From: DATKKX01 sp035542775
GTDB taxonomy: Bacteria > Planctomycetota > Phycisphaerae > UBA1845 > UTPLA1
DNA length: 28,096 bases
Assembly (NCBI GenBank): GCA_035542775.1
Contig: DATKKX010000346.1
Coordinates: 1 to 28,096, forward strand
Reading direction: 5' to 3'
Shown: positions 1-7,894 of the stretch, in pieces
Layout: every line of letters starts with the position of its first letter
Numbering within the stretch: the first letter of the stretch is position 1
Position numbers and translations under genes: made by a program
Notes under the pieces: model-generated
Database searches by the model: none
What the model saw: the letters and a program-made list of their open reading frames with translations, nothing else
What the model was told of the DNA's origin: nothing

Positions 1-1
1 A

Positions 2-1345
2 TATTCGACCCCGTGGGGGACCGCAAGGGGCTCATTCTACGGCGTAACCGGTACTCCCACCGTTTGGTTTGACGGCGTTCAGAGTGTGGTGGGTGCCGGC
101 AGCATTGACTCCGCGTACAGCCAATACATGGCCAAGTACACCGCGCGCCGAGCCGTTGCCACGGACATTACCATCCAGCTCGGCGGCAGGCACATCAGTG
201 GAAACAACTACGAGGTCAAGGCAAAAGTGTCGATGGAGACCCCCGGCACGACTAAGACGATGCGCATCTACATGATCCAGGTGCTTGACCATTATCCGAC
301 TTCGCCGACGTATGAGCGATACACCGTCATCCAGCCGGCGGTGACCTACGGGTCCGAGGACGTGATCACCCTGTCGGCCGGACAGTTCCAGGTGATCACT
401 CACAACTTCACCTTCAGCGGCGCCAGCGCTGCCGATCCCAACGACATCAAGATCGTCGCTTTTGCCGAGCACGACCCGCTTTCCTCCAGCAAGGAAATCT
501 ATCAAGCGGCGACGATGAGCTGGCCGTTTGTTCCGCTGCAGATCCTCGGCGACATGAACGGTGACGGGGTCGTGGACGCGAACGACATCCCCCTGTTCTC
601 CCTGGCCCTGGTCAACTGGTCCGCCTACCACGCACTTTACCCGGATGTCAATATGCTCGAGGCGGGTGACATGAACGGCGACGGCCTCTTCAACGGCGAG
701 GACGCCGACCCGCTGGTTCCCATTGTCATCAATGACCATACGCCGCCGTCGCCCAATCCAATGACCTGGGCGTCGCAGCCATGGCCCGTGAGCACATCAT
801 CGATGACCATGACGGCCACGACGGCCACCGATATCTCCGGCGTGGAGTACTACTTCACCGCCAACGGCATCGGGTCTCATCCCAGCGGTTGGATCACCTC
901 GACGGGCTACACCGATACGGGCCTGCAGACCAATCGGAGCTACTCGTACAAGGTCAAGGCCCGCGACATGTCGCCGCAGCAGAACACCGGGAATGACTCG
1001 ACGACGATTTGGGAGGCGACCTTCATCGAGACGCCCGGCGGTTTGACGGTGGGCACGGTGGACAGCGCATCGATCCAGGTGACGGCTGTCGGTCCCTTCA
1101 CCCGACTGGACCAGAACCTCTCCGGCCTCTATTTCGAGGTGACCGATATGGCCGGCACGCCGGTCGGCGCCGGGACCGGAATCAATGCCTGGACCCAGAC
1201 GTCGCTGTCGACGACCGCGACCGCGACCGGGCTGACGCCCAACACGACTTATCGGTTCCGCGTGCGGGCCCGCAACTACTGGGGCCACAACATCACGCCG
1301 TGGTATCCGGGAACGGATTACGTCTACGTGACAACGGCACCGTAA
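2..1345 (+). CDS. Secreted thioredoxin-like / dockerin / fibronectin-III protein, 5' partial (probable selenoprotein family member)
   Basis: The frame is open from the window edge, so the true start lies upstream; the GTG at 86 is internal. The visible part aligns throughout with the gene at 1460-3028: the thioredoxin-fold TPTVWFDG segment (cis-Pro region), a beta-rich domain, a dockerin-like EF-hand pair (GDMNGDGVVDANDIPLF and GDMNGDGLFNGED), a second beta-sandwich region and a C-terminal fibronectin type III-like domain (TGLTPNTTYRFRVRARN). The part that would carry the UxxC or CxxC motif is missing, so whether this copy also has selenocysteine cannot be seen. It is the tandem paralogue of the next gene, separated by 114 nt with a strong hairpin. 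It is probably exported and attached to a surface or matrix; the substrate is unknown. Confidence 0.85.
   Translation, partial: YSTPWGTARGSFYGVTGTPTVWFDGVQSVVGAGSIDSAYSQYMAKYTARRAVATDITIQLGGRHISGNNYEVKAKVSMETPGTTKTMRIYMIQVLDHYPTSPTYERYTVIQPAVTYGSEDVITLSAGQFQVITHNFTFSGASAADPNDIKIVAFAEHDPLSSSKEIYQAATMSWPFVPLQILGDMNGDGVVDANDIPLFSLALVNWSAYHALYPDVNMLEAGDMNGDGLFNGEDADPLVPIVINDHTPPSPNPMTWASQPWPVSTSSMTMTATTATDISGVEYYFTANGIGSHPSGWITSTGYTDTGLQTNRSYSYKVKARDMSPQQNTGNDSTTIWEATFIETPGGLTVGTVDSASIQVTAVGPFTRLDQNLSGLYFEVTDMAGTPVGAGTGINAWTQTSLSTTATATGLTPNTTYRFRVRARNYWGHNITPWYPGTDYVYVTTAP
917..966 (+). repeat. 50-nt exact repeat, copy 1
   Basis: This segment, encoding the end of the second beta-sandwich region (TGLQTNRSYSYKVKAR), is identical base for base to 2600-2649 in the neighbouring paralogue, while flanking codons differ. 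This fits recent duplication or gene conversion between the tandem genes. Confidence 0.9.
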
Positions 1346-1364
1346 GCAGAAACGATCATCACTG

Positions 1365-1399
1365 CCCGTCCGGCAGGCCATCGCGCCTGCCGGACCGGG
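1365..1399 (+). terminator. Strong intergenic hairpin after the first paralogue
   Basis: A perfect 10-bp inverted repeat GTCCGGCAGG (1368-1377) / CCTGCCGGAC (1386-1395) encloses an 8-nt loop. It is extended by CCC/GGG across one bulged C. It begins 20 nt after the TAA stop. No T-tract follows, so it is either a terminator of the no-U-tract type or an RNA-stabilising hairpin. Confidence 0.55.
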
Positions 1400-1459
1400 C
1401 GGTGCGTACCGACTGTGCACAGACGGACTTTGGCCACGCGGGTCGGGGAGAATGAGGCC

Positions 1460-3028
1460 ATGTGCGCGCGGGCCAGATGGGGCGGAATCGGATGGGGGAT
1501 TCTTCTCGGTGTAATGCTGACTTGCCCGCTGTCCGCGACCGCCGCTCCGCGGATGGTTCTCTGTGAGCTGTTCACGCAGCTGTCCTGACCGGCTTGCGCC
1601 ATCGCCGGTCCGGCGATAGACAGGATGCTGAACGATTACGGCGGGGCAACACCTCCTGGGACGTTCACAGTTCTCGAGATCCAGACGAACGGGTCGTACG
1701 GCGACACCGCTTGGCGGAACGCCAGGTTTGCGTTTTACGGCCTGGAGTATACTCCGACGGTGTGGTTCGACAGCACGGACACGTACGTTGACGCGATCAC
1801 CATTGACTCCGCCTACGCCCAGTACCTCAGCATGTATAACACACGCCGCGTCGTGACGACGGATGTGACCATCGACCTGAGCGGCAGGCGGGTCAGTGAT
1901 CAGACCTACCAGATCCAGGCGAAAGTAGGCATCGAGGAGGGAGGCACGGCCAAGACTCTGCGCATCTACCTGGTTCAAGTGCTCGATTACTGGCCCGAAC
2001 CGCCGACGCACACGCCGCGTTACGGATTCGTGCAGGCGGCAACGCCTCATGGCCAGGAGGACGTGGTCAGCGTCTCGCCGGGGACAACGCAGACCGTCAC
2101 CAGAAACTTCACCTTCACTGGCGACAGCTGGGCCAACCAGGACGACATCAAGATCGTCGCCTGGGCCCAGGCATCCACGGCCCACATTGTCTATCAGGCC
2201 GCGACGTTGAGCTGGCCGTTTATCATTCCGGGCGACATGAACGGCGATCGCATCGTTGACGTAAATGACATCGGACCATTCTCGCTGGCGCTGGTTGACC
2301 GATCCGCCTACGAGAGTCAATACCCGGACATCGACGCCGACGCCACCGGCGATACCAACGGTGACGGCGTCTTCAACAGTGCCGATATCCAGGCTCTGCT
2401 CCCTCTCATCATCGATGATCGTACGGCGCCGTTGCCTAATCCGATGACCTGGAGCGTGCCGCCGACGTCCACCAGCACGTCGGCGATCTCGATGACGGGC
2501 ACGACGGCCACCGACATCTCGGGCGTGGAATACTATTTCACGGGCAACGGGATCGGAGTCCACTCCAGCGGCTGGATCAGCTCACCGATCTACACCGACA
2601 CGGGCCTGCAGACCAATCGGAGCTACTCGTACAAGGTCAAGGCCCGCGATCTGTCACCGCACCAGAACACTACGGCCGATTCGACGGTTGTGTCGAGGGC
2701 GACGTTCATTGAGACCCCGACCGGCCTGACGGTGGGCACAATCACCAGCACTTCCATCCGAGTGACGGCGGCAGGTCCCTTTACGCGGCTGGACCAGAAT
2801 CTGTCCGGCTTGTACTTCGAGGTCACCGATCTCGCCGGCGCGCCGGCGGGCAGCGGTGCCGGAGTCAACACCTGGACCTCGCTGACCACGTCGACGACCG
2901 CCACGGCAAGCGGTTTGACGCCCAACACGACCTACCGCTTCCGGGTAAAGGCCCGCAATTACTATGGTCAGGACGTGACGCCGTGGTATCCGGCGACCGA
3001 TTACGTGATGGCGACGACGTCACCGTAG
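1460..3028 (+). CDS. Selenocysteine-containing secreted thioredoxin-like / dockerin / fibronectin-III protein
   Basis: Read with TGA codon 43 (1586-1588) as selenocysteine, this is one 522-residue protein; a conventional caller would begin at an internal ATG near 1625. The ATG at 1460 follows GGGGAG (1445-1450) and opens a signal peptide ending near SATAA (about residue 28). The motif VLCELFTQLS-U-PACAIAGP follows, matching the beta-strand and redox CxxC of exported thioredoxin-like (Omp28/TlpA-like) proteins with Sec replacing the first Cys (Sec43, Cys46). YTPTVWFDS supplies the cis-Pro region. A beta-rich domain, dockerin-like EF-hand repeats (about residues 260-320) and a C-terminal fibronectin III domain come next. 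The stop is TAG. The upstream reading frame, signal peptide, redox motif and hairpin all agree. The role is probably periplasmic or surface thiol-disulfide or peroxide chemistry; the substrate is unknown. Confidence 0.85.
1586..1588 (+). other. In-frame TGA read as selenocysteine (Sec43)
   Basis: The TGA lies in the same frame as the signal peptide upstream and the 480-codon frame downstream. It occupies the first position of a thioredoxin CxxC motif (U-P-A-C), the classical place for Sec/Cys exchange. The unrelated-context paralogue at 7891-10359 has TGA at the equivalent codon. Confidence 0.85.
1593..1624 (+). promoter_or_regulatory. Bacterial SECIS-like hairpin
   Basis: The upper stem is ATCGCC (1601-1606) / GGCGAT (1612-1617) with loop GGTCC (1607-1611). 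The lower stem CTTG (1593-1596) / CAGG (1621-1624) is separated by an internal loop. There are 18 nt between the UGA and the apical loop, and the loop starts with G. Both fit the published bacterial SECIS model (loop 16-37 nt from UGA, G in the first two loop positions). Confidence 0.75.
2600..2649 (+). repeat. 50-nt exact repeat, copy 2
   Basis: This is identical to 917-966 in the tandem paralogue; see that entry. Confidence 0.9.
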
Positions 3029-3157
3029 GACACGTTTCCCGCCAGATCCAGATGAATGCAGCACTCGCTATTTTCGCCGAAAACGGCAAAGAGCGGTGAG
3101 ATGCCGATGGGTTTCTGTCGCCTTTTCAGGGCTTCGGTGTCGTCGCGCGGTGCTTCC

Positions 3158-3177
3158 CTGAGGGCTTACGCCCTCGG
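3158..3177. repeat. Intergenic palindrome between convergent genes
   Basis: CTGAGGGC / GCCCTCGG (one G-T pair) encloses the loop TTAC in the 263-nt gap between a plus-strand gene ending at 3028 and a minus-strand gene ending at 3292. No gene is visible in the gap. The form resembles short REP-like palindromes seen between planctomycete genes, and it could act as a bidirectional terminator. Confidence 0.4.
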
Positions 3178-3291
3178 CTATTGACTGCCGGCCTTGCAGG
3201 GCTCAGGGGGCTGATGCCCGGGCGATACGAATGAGGATAGGTGGAGGTTGTCGCCAGGGCGCAGGAGCCGGGAACGGGGAACGTTCAGTAA

Positions 3292-4113
3292 TCAGGGGGC
3301 CAGGAGAGCCGCCACAAACGGCTCGACATCCCGCCCATCGAGGATGCCGTCGTGGTTCATGTCGCACGAGCAGCGAGCGCCGGCATCCGGCGTCTGTGTG
3401 CCGACCAGGAAGTCGACAAACGGAGCGATGTCAGCCGTGGTCAGTGCCTGGTCTCCGTTGGCGTCGCCGCCGCGACAGACCTGGAATGAGATTGTGCTGC
3501 CGGAGAGGACCAGCGCTGCCGGGCCTATGACAGACCATTGAGGCGCCGGATTGACTACGTTCAGCGTGTTCGCGATGGCGTGTTCTATGGAGAAGTTGTA
3601 GAGCCCCGGGGCTGACGGAGCGGTGAAGACTCCCGTCGCGATGACTTGTCCCTGCGGGCCCTGGCCGATGCCCGGGTCCACGTTGACATCCGTTCCGACG
3701 CCGGCGAAAGCCGCCCCGAACACATTCTGGGCCCCGCCGATCTGGACAAGGTTCCGTTGACCGGGCGTTCCCACCGGCGTGCCGCAATAGCCCGAAACCG
3801 GTCCGGGCGTTAGCGGATTGCTGACGCCCGCGGTGCGATCGAAGCAAGCCATTGCGGCGGACGCGCCCTGGGCGGGCGGGATGTCGAACAAGGCGGGATT
3901 GGCGGGGTTCTGTGTCAAATCGACGGCCAGCATGGCCAGGCCGAGGTTGTCGCCGGAGGTGACCCAGGCGGTGATCGTCCATTCAACAGAGGATCCCGGC
4001 GGAATCAACGAGCCATTGCTCGGCGAGGTCAGGGCCAGAGTAACCGTGCCGGCTCCCGGGGTGGCGGACGCCAGCATCAGGACCACGATCAGGCTGCAAA
4101 ACGGACGGAACAT
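3292..4113 (-). CDS. Secreted dockerin-repeat protein of unknown function
   Basis: The 273-residue protein begins with a signal peptide (MFRPFCSLIVVLMLASATPGAG). A beta-rich domain of about 180 residues follows (SVEWTITAWVTSGDNLG and similar). It ends in two dockerin-like calcium-binding repeats (GGDANGDQALTTADIAPF and CDMNHDGILDGRDVEPF), the second preceded by a CSC. GGAG lies about 9 nt before the ATG. It is the last gene of the hydrogenase operon, 25 nt after the monohaem protein, and shares the terminal dockerin architecture with four other proteins nearby. I recognise no enzymatic domain. It may be a matrix or complex-attachment protein. Confidence 0.75.
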   Translation of the reverse strand: MFRPFCSLIVVLMLASATPGAGTVTLALTSPSNGSLIPPGSSVEWTITAWVTSGDNLGLAMLAVDLTQNPANPALFDIPPAQGASAAMACFDRTAGVSNPLTPGPVSGYCGTPVGTPGQRNLVQIGGAQNVFGAAFAGVGTDVNVDPGIGQGPQGQVIATGVFTAPSAPGLYNFSIEHAIANTLNVVNPAPQWSVIGPAALVLSGSTISFQVCRGGDANGDQALTTADIAPFVDFLVGTQTPDAGARCSCDMNHDGILDGRDVEPFVAALLAP

Positions 4114-4138
4114 ACGTCACTCCGTGAACACAACGCTG

Positions 4139-4885
4139 CTATTGTCCAGCCATCAAGGCGTCGATGAACAACTGGATGTCCTTGCCATCCACGACCGAGT
4201 CGCCGTTCATATCGCACAGGTCGGTGCGCGACTGGTCCATTCCCAGAAGGATCGGCACGAACAGCGACGAATCCGCATAATCCACATCGCCATCACCATC
4301 AATGTCACCGATCAGAGTCGGCATCACCTGCAGGTAAAAGTGCTGGCGGGCATAGAACAGACCGCCGTCGGCATCGAACATGCCGGCCACGGCGAACATC
4401 AGGTCGTAATAGTCCGGCGTGGCGCTCGGGTCGACGTAAATAGTGAAAGCGAAGGTCGTCGGTCCCGTCCCCCATTGATAGCGGACTACCGGATCCGTGT
4501 AGTAAGGCGCGCTGTCGCCCCATTGAGGCCAGTCGCAGTCGCCGGAATAGACCAGCGTGCCGCCGCCCTCCACTCCCGAGTACCGGAGACGGCTCAATTG
4601 CACCGCGTAGGTGTCATCGGCGGAGAGGTCTTCCACCTGCACCTGAAGCGTCTTGACCTGCCCGCGAGACGCCAGAAACACCGGCAGCACGCCGCGATCA
4701 GGCGCACCAGTGGCGCTTTCATCCGGGTCGGCCAACGTGTCCTCGTTGAAGACGACAATCGTGTTCGTCTGCAACTCGCTGTGGCAACTGAGGCAGTTGC
4801 TACCAAAGGCCGGCTCGGCATGAACAGGCGCGGCCCAGCCCAGCAGGAAAACAGCCAGCAGCGGCAGGAAAACAAAGCGTCTCAT
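4139..4885 (-). CDS. Exported monohaem c-type cytochrome-like protein with dockerin repeats
   Basis: The 248-residue protein has a clear Sec signal peptide (MRRFVFLPLLAVFLLGWAAPVHA). A single haem-binding site CLSCH follows almost at once (about residues 31-35). A beta-rich central domain of about 150 residues precedes dockerin-like repeats (GDIDGDGDVDYADSSLF, CDMNGDSVVDGKDIQLF). The ATG overlaps the protease stop as ATGA, so the two are translationally coupled. Its place in the hydrogenase operon suggests a small periplasmic electron carrier or an anchoring subunit. No distal haem ligand can be assigned with confidence. Confidence 0.75.
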   Translation of the reverse strand: MRRFVFLPLLAVFLLGWAAPVHAEPAFGSNCLSCHSELQTNTIVVFNEDTLADPDESATGAPDRGVLPVFLASRGQVKTLQVQVEDLSADDTYAVQLSRLRYSGVEGGGTLVYSGDCDWPQWGDSAPYYTDPVVRYQWGTGPTTFAFTIYVDPSATPDYYDLMFAVAGMFDADGGLFYARQHFYLQVMPTLIGDIDGDGDVDYADSSLFVPILLGMDQSRTDLCDMNGDSVVDGKDIQLFIDALMAGQ

Positions 4886-5397
4886 GGTTGGTCTTCTCTC
4901 TCGTGCTCGTCAATCTCGTTCAGCACCAGCTCGATGATCCGCGGCAGCAGCCGGTTCAGCTCGCCCGACAGTTCCAGCCCGTATTCCAGGCGGGCCGGCT
5001 TGACTCCCAGGATCACAACCTCGTTCGGCGAGATGCCCAGCCTTCGGGACAGTCTCAGCACCTCCACCAGCCCCAGCGCGTGGAGCGAGAAGGCTGCTCC
5101 ATCCCCGGGTATCAGGTCCTCCGGCGTCAGCCGCACCACGGTGCCGGCCGGGAGTTCGCCATCGACGGCATCGATAACGATCGCCTTGCGACGTTCCGCC
5201 AGGATATCGAGCAGATCCAGGCCGGCGGTCGCTCCGTCGAGAACCTCCACGGTGTCAGGGAGTTTCATGCTCTGCATGGCCTGGGCCACTCGAACGCCGA
5301 CGCCCTCGTCGCGCAGCAGGATGTTGCCCAGGCCCAGCACCAGAATCGGGCATGGCTGGGTCCGCGTGTGGCTTACCTGTTGGCACGTCGCTTTCAT
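4882..5397 (-). CDS. [NiFe]-hydrogenase maturation endopeptidase (HyaD/HybD family)
   Basis: This 171-residue protein should remove the C-terminal peptide of the hydrogenase large subunit once nickel is inserted. It shows the family features: GLGNILLRDEGVG near the N-terminus (nickel-sensing Glu), IDAVDG (Asp) and SLHALGLVEVL (His), the three residue types that bind nickel in HybD. I chose the ATG at 5397, 20 nt after the large-subunit stop; the longer frame to 5502 would run into the large subunit and adds no family-like sequence. It lies between its substrate gene and the monohaem gene, which fits a dedicated cytoplasmic processing protease. Confidence 0.9.
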   Translation of the reverse strand: MKATCQQVSHTRTQPCPILVLGLGNILLRDEGVGVRVAQAMQSMKLPDTVEVLDGATAGLDLLDILAERRKAIVIDAVDGELPAGTVVRLTPEDLIPGDGAAFSLHALGLVEVLRLSRRLGISPNEVVILGVKPARLEYGLELSGELNRLLPRIIELVLNEIDEHEREDQP

Positions 5398-5417
5398 GTC
5401 CAGTTCCAGGCCGAGGA

Positions 5418-6866
5418 TCACGCGATCCCCGGATAAATCAGCACCTTCCTGCCCGGCCTCCGGTCGCCGGGCCGGACCATATGCACGGCACAGGCCAGGC
5501 ACGGATCGAACGAGTGTATCACCCTCAACACCTCGACCGGTTGCTCTTCGTCAAGCACCGGCGTGCCGATCAGGGCCTGCTCGATCGGGCCGGGCGCATT
5601 CAGGTCGTCCCTCGGGGATGCGTTCCAGCTCGTCGGTGTCACGACCTGGTATCGCGTAATGTGGTAGCTCGCCACGTTCATCCAGTGCCCCAGCGCGCCG
5701 CGCGGGGCTTCCGTCAAGCCCACGCCAACGGCGGTCTGCGGTTTGGTGCTCGGGGTGTACACCGCTGCCCCGGGAACGAGCTGATTGAGCCAGCCGTCCA
5801 TAGCGTCGGCAATCTTCTTGGCCTCGGCGGCGCGGGCCATGATGCGGTCCATCGCCGAGATGCCGTGCGTGTAATCGCCACTGATCCACAGTCGGGCCAA
5901 CGGGCCGGCTTCATGGGCCTTGTGCAGATAACGCGGGGCCTTCAGCCAGCTATACCCGCCGGACTTGTACGCGTCCGGAATGGTCACGCCGACGGAGGGA
6001 TGCTTGTTGTCGCACGCCGCCGTGAACCACGAATGGGTCACGTATTCGGTGATCTGGGCCTGATCCATGGCGCCGGGAGCGCCGTCGGTGTATCGCCCGG
6101 CGGGCAGGAACTTGCTCGTGCCGCCGGCGTTCAGGTCGAACACGCCGAACGAGATCAGGTTGCCGTACCCGGCGCCGAGCTGGTAGTAATTCGGGAAGAG
6201 GCCCGCCAAGGCGGTCGCATCGGGCAGGTACACGTTGTCGATGAAGGAACGGATCTCGGTCAACAGGGCGCGGAAGTCGTTCACCTTCTCCGCCGTGACG
6301 ACTTCGGTAATCCCGCCGACCACGAACGTTCCCGAGCAGGGCTGCTTGCCGCCGAACAAGGCCCCCATCTGCTGGGCCTTTCGGCGAATCGCGATCGCCG
6401 TCATGTAATGATCGATCAGCGTCTCGGCCGTGGTGCCGCCGATCATGTCGCCGGTGGAGTATCTCGGCGTCCAGGGCGACATGTCGAGGTGGCCGCTGGT
6501 GTCGACGTAATCCGGGGCCGACAGATGGTAGAAGTGGAGGATGTGCGACTCCAGGAAATTCGTCGCCAGCAGCAGGTTGCGGATGATCCGCCCATTTGCC
6601 GGGGGAGCCACGCCGAAGGCGTTGTCCAGCGTGAGGCACGCCGCCATCGCGTGGGAGGTCGGGCAAACGCCGCAGATTCGCTGCGTGTACGGCGCGGCAT
6701 CGCGCGGGTCCCGTCCCCCGAGAATGATCTCAAAGCCGCGGAGCATCATGCCTGCGCTTCGAGCACCGACGACCTGCTGTGTCCCTCCGACGGTATCGAT
6801 GTCCACCTCTATCTGGAGGTGTCCCTCGATGCGCGTCACGGGATCTATCGTGATCGTTGAAGGCAT
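5418..6866 (-). CDS. [NiFe]-hydrogenase large (catalytic) subunit
   Basis: The 482-residue protein carries the Ni-Fe(CN)2CO active site for H2 oxidation or evolution. It has RIEGH (12-16), the N-terminal ligand motif RICGVCPTSH (Cys65 and Cys68) and the C-terminal DPCLACAVH (454-462; Cys456 and Cys459). The last 20 residues after His462 match a peptide removed by the maturation protease encoded next. The residue that is selenocysteine in [NiFeSe] enzymes is Cys456 here. It starts 5 nt after the small-subunit stop, with GGGGA overlapping that stop. Because its partner has a Tat signal, the complex should fold in the cytoplasm and be exported together, as in group 1 uptake hydrogenases. Confidence 0.95.
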   Translation of the reverse strand: MPSTITIDPVTRIEGHLQIEVDIDTVGGTQQVVGARSAGMMLRGFEIILGGRDPRDAAPYTQRICGVCPTSHAMAACLTLDNAFGVAPPANGRIIRNLLLATNFLESHILHFYHLSAPDYVDTSGHLDMSPWTPRYSTGDMIGGTTAETLIDHYMTAIAIRRKAQQMGALFGGKQPCSGTFVVGGITEVVTAEKVNDFRALLTEIRSFIDNVYLPDATALAGLFPNYYQLGAGYGNLISFGVFDLNAGGTSKFLPAGRYTDGAPGAMDQAQITEYVTHSWFTAACDNKHPSVGVTIPDAYKSGGYSWLKAPRYLHKAHEAGPLARLWISGDYTHGISAMDRIMARAAEAKKIADAMDGWLNQLVPGAAVYTPSTKPQTAVGVGLTEAPRGALGHWMNVASYHITRYQVVTPTSWNASPRDDLNAPGPIEQALIGTPVLDEEQPVEVLRVIHSFDPCLACAVHMVRPGDRRPGRKVLIYPGIA

Positions 6867-6871
6867 AAAAT

Positions 6872-7894
6872 CTATTCCCCATGCAGCGGCTTTGCCGGAG
6901 CCGCGTTATCTGGCTTCGGAGTAGCGGGCCCGTCGTCGTCGGACTCGGGCGATTCCTCCACGACATCCGCCCGCGCCGGCGCCGGCAGGTAGTCGTAGAA
7001 CGGCGACATCCCGTCAGGATAGTTGGAGTTGACGCATCCGAGGCACGGGCTGCGAGCACCGATGCACCAGTTCACGCCGTATTTGCCCGCACCGCTGCTG
7101 TTCCATTTGCGCATCGGACAATCGCTGTAGGTATGTTTGCCCTTGCAGCCCAGGTATTCCATGCAGCCTTCCTGGCTGAGCTGGTTCGCGAAGACGGGGT
7201 TGCCGCAATACTTCCGCCGGTTGAGACAGTTGTCGTGGATTCGACGGCTGAAGTACTGCAAGGGCCGGCGCGAAGCATCCAGCGGCGGAACACGGCCGTT
7301 GGTCAGCAGGTAGGTGATCGTGCCGATAAACCAGTCAGGGTGCGCCGGGCAGCCGGGCACATTGACCACCCGGGGATCGTTCACAAGGATGCTGGACACG
7401 CCCTGAGCGGCGGTCGGGTTGGGCGCTCCGGCGCTGACGCCGCCGTAGGAGGCACAGGACCCCAGCGCCACGATGAAGGCCGCATTGGGACTGTAAGTGG
7501 AAAGGGCGCTGGCCATGGTGGTTCCGGGCCACATCCGGCAGTAGAGCCCGCCGGCCCCCGTGGGAATGGCGCCTTCGACCACCAGGATATAGCCGGGCTG
7601 TGCCGCCGAGGCGTTGAGGGCCGAGACCGCCAGATCACCGGCAGCCGCCATCAGGTTGTTCTGGAAGTCGAGATCGATGGTGTTCTTCAGGACGGAGTCA
7701 GCGGTGGCGTAGAAGACGCTGTTGAGGAAGGAGATCGCGCAACCGTCGCACCCCGCCCCTTGCAGCCAGATGACTCGTGGAGCACCTTCGCCTCTCAGAA
7801 CTTTCTGCAGTGCGGCAAAGGCCTCAGGGGCCAGCTCTCCTGCCACCGTCGCGGCCGCGGCCGCCTTGAGGAAATCGCGGCGAGTAATTCTCAT
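6872..7894 (-). CDS. [NiFe]-hydrogenase small subunit, Tat-exported
   Basis: The 340-residue iron-sulfur subunit passes electrons from the [NiFe] site. The N-terminus has a twin-arginine signal (RRDFLKAAAAATVAG). Proximal-cluster ligands are visible as CDGC (Cys49, Cys52), LGSCAS and VPGCPAHP. Medial and distal cluster ligands are in RRIHDNC, GCMEYLGCKG, YSDCPM and WCIGARSPCLGC. The C-terminus is a charged, Pro/Asp-rich tail with no transmembrane anchor, unlike typical membrane-bound uptake enzymes, so a soluble or cytochrome-docked complex is likely. Its ATG overlaps the stop of the multihaem cytochrome gene (ATGA), implying coupled expression and a direct electron partner. Confidence 0.95.
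   Translation of the reverse strand: MRITRRDFLKAAAAATVAGELAPEAFAALQKVLRGEGAPRVIWLQGAGCDGCAISFLNSVFYATADSVLKNTIDLDFQNNLMAAAGDLAVSALNASAAQPGYILVVEGAIPTGAGGLYCRMWPGTTMASALSTYSPNAAFIVALGSCASYGGVSAGAPNPTAAQGVSSILVNDPRVVNVPGCPAHPDWFIGTITYLLTNGRVPPLDASRRPLQYFSRRIHDNCLNRRKYCGNPVFANQLSQEGCMEYLGCKGKHTYSDCPMRKWNSSGAGKYGVNWCIGARSPCLGCVNSNYPDGMSPFYDYLPAPARADVVEESPESDDDGPATPKPDNAAPAKPLHGE

Noticed and set aside
1586..1588. TGA as an ordinary stop with a separate gene starting at 1625 (and likewise TTG 10182 for the cytochrome)
   Set aside because: Both would leave exported-type proteins without signal peptides and leave two short conserved signal-peptide frames ending at exactly homologous positions.
3818..5659. 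Long plus-strand open frame of 613 codons opposite the hydrogenase operon; similar long antisense frames at 5352-6860, 8635-10239 and 10383-12557
   Set aside because: They are antisense shadows in GC-rich DNA: low-complexity Arg/Ser/His-rich translations with no domain, opposite genes with clear family motifs.
5418..6866. [NiFeSe] hydrogenase
   Set aside because: The C-terminal ligand that would be selenocysteine is a normal Cys codon in DPCLACAVH; the frame needs no recoding.
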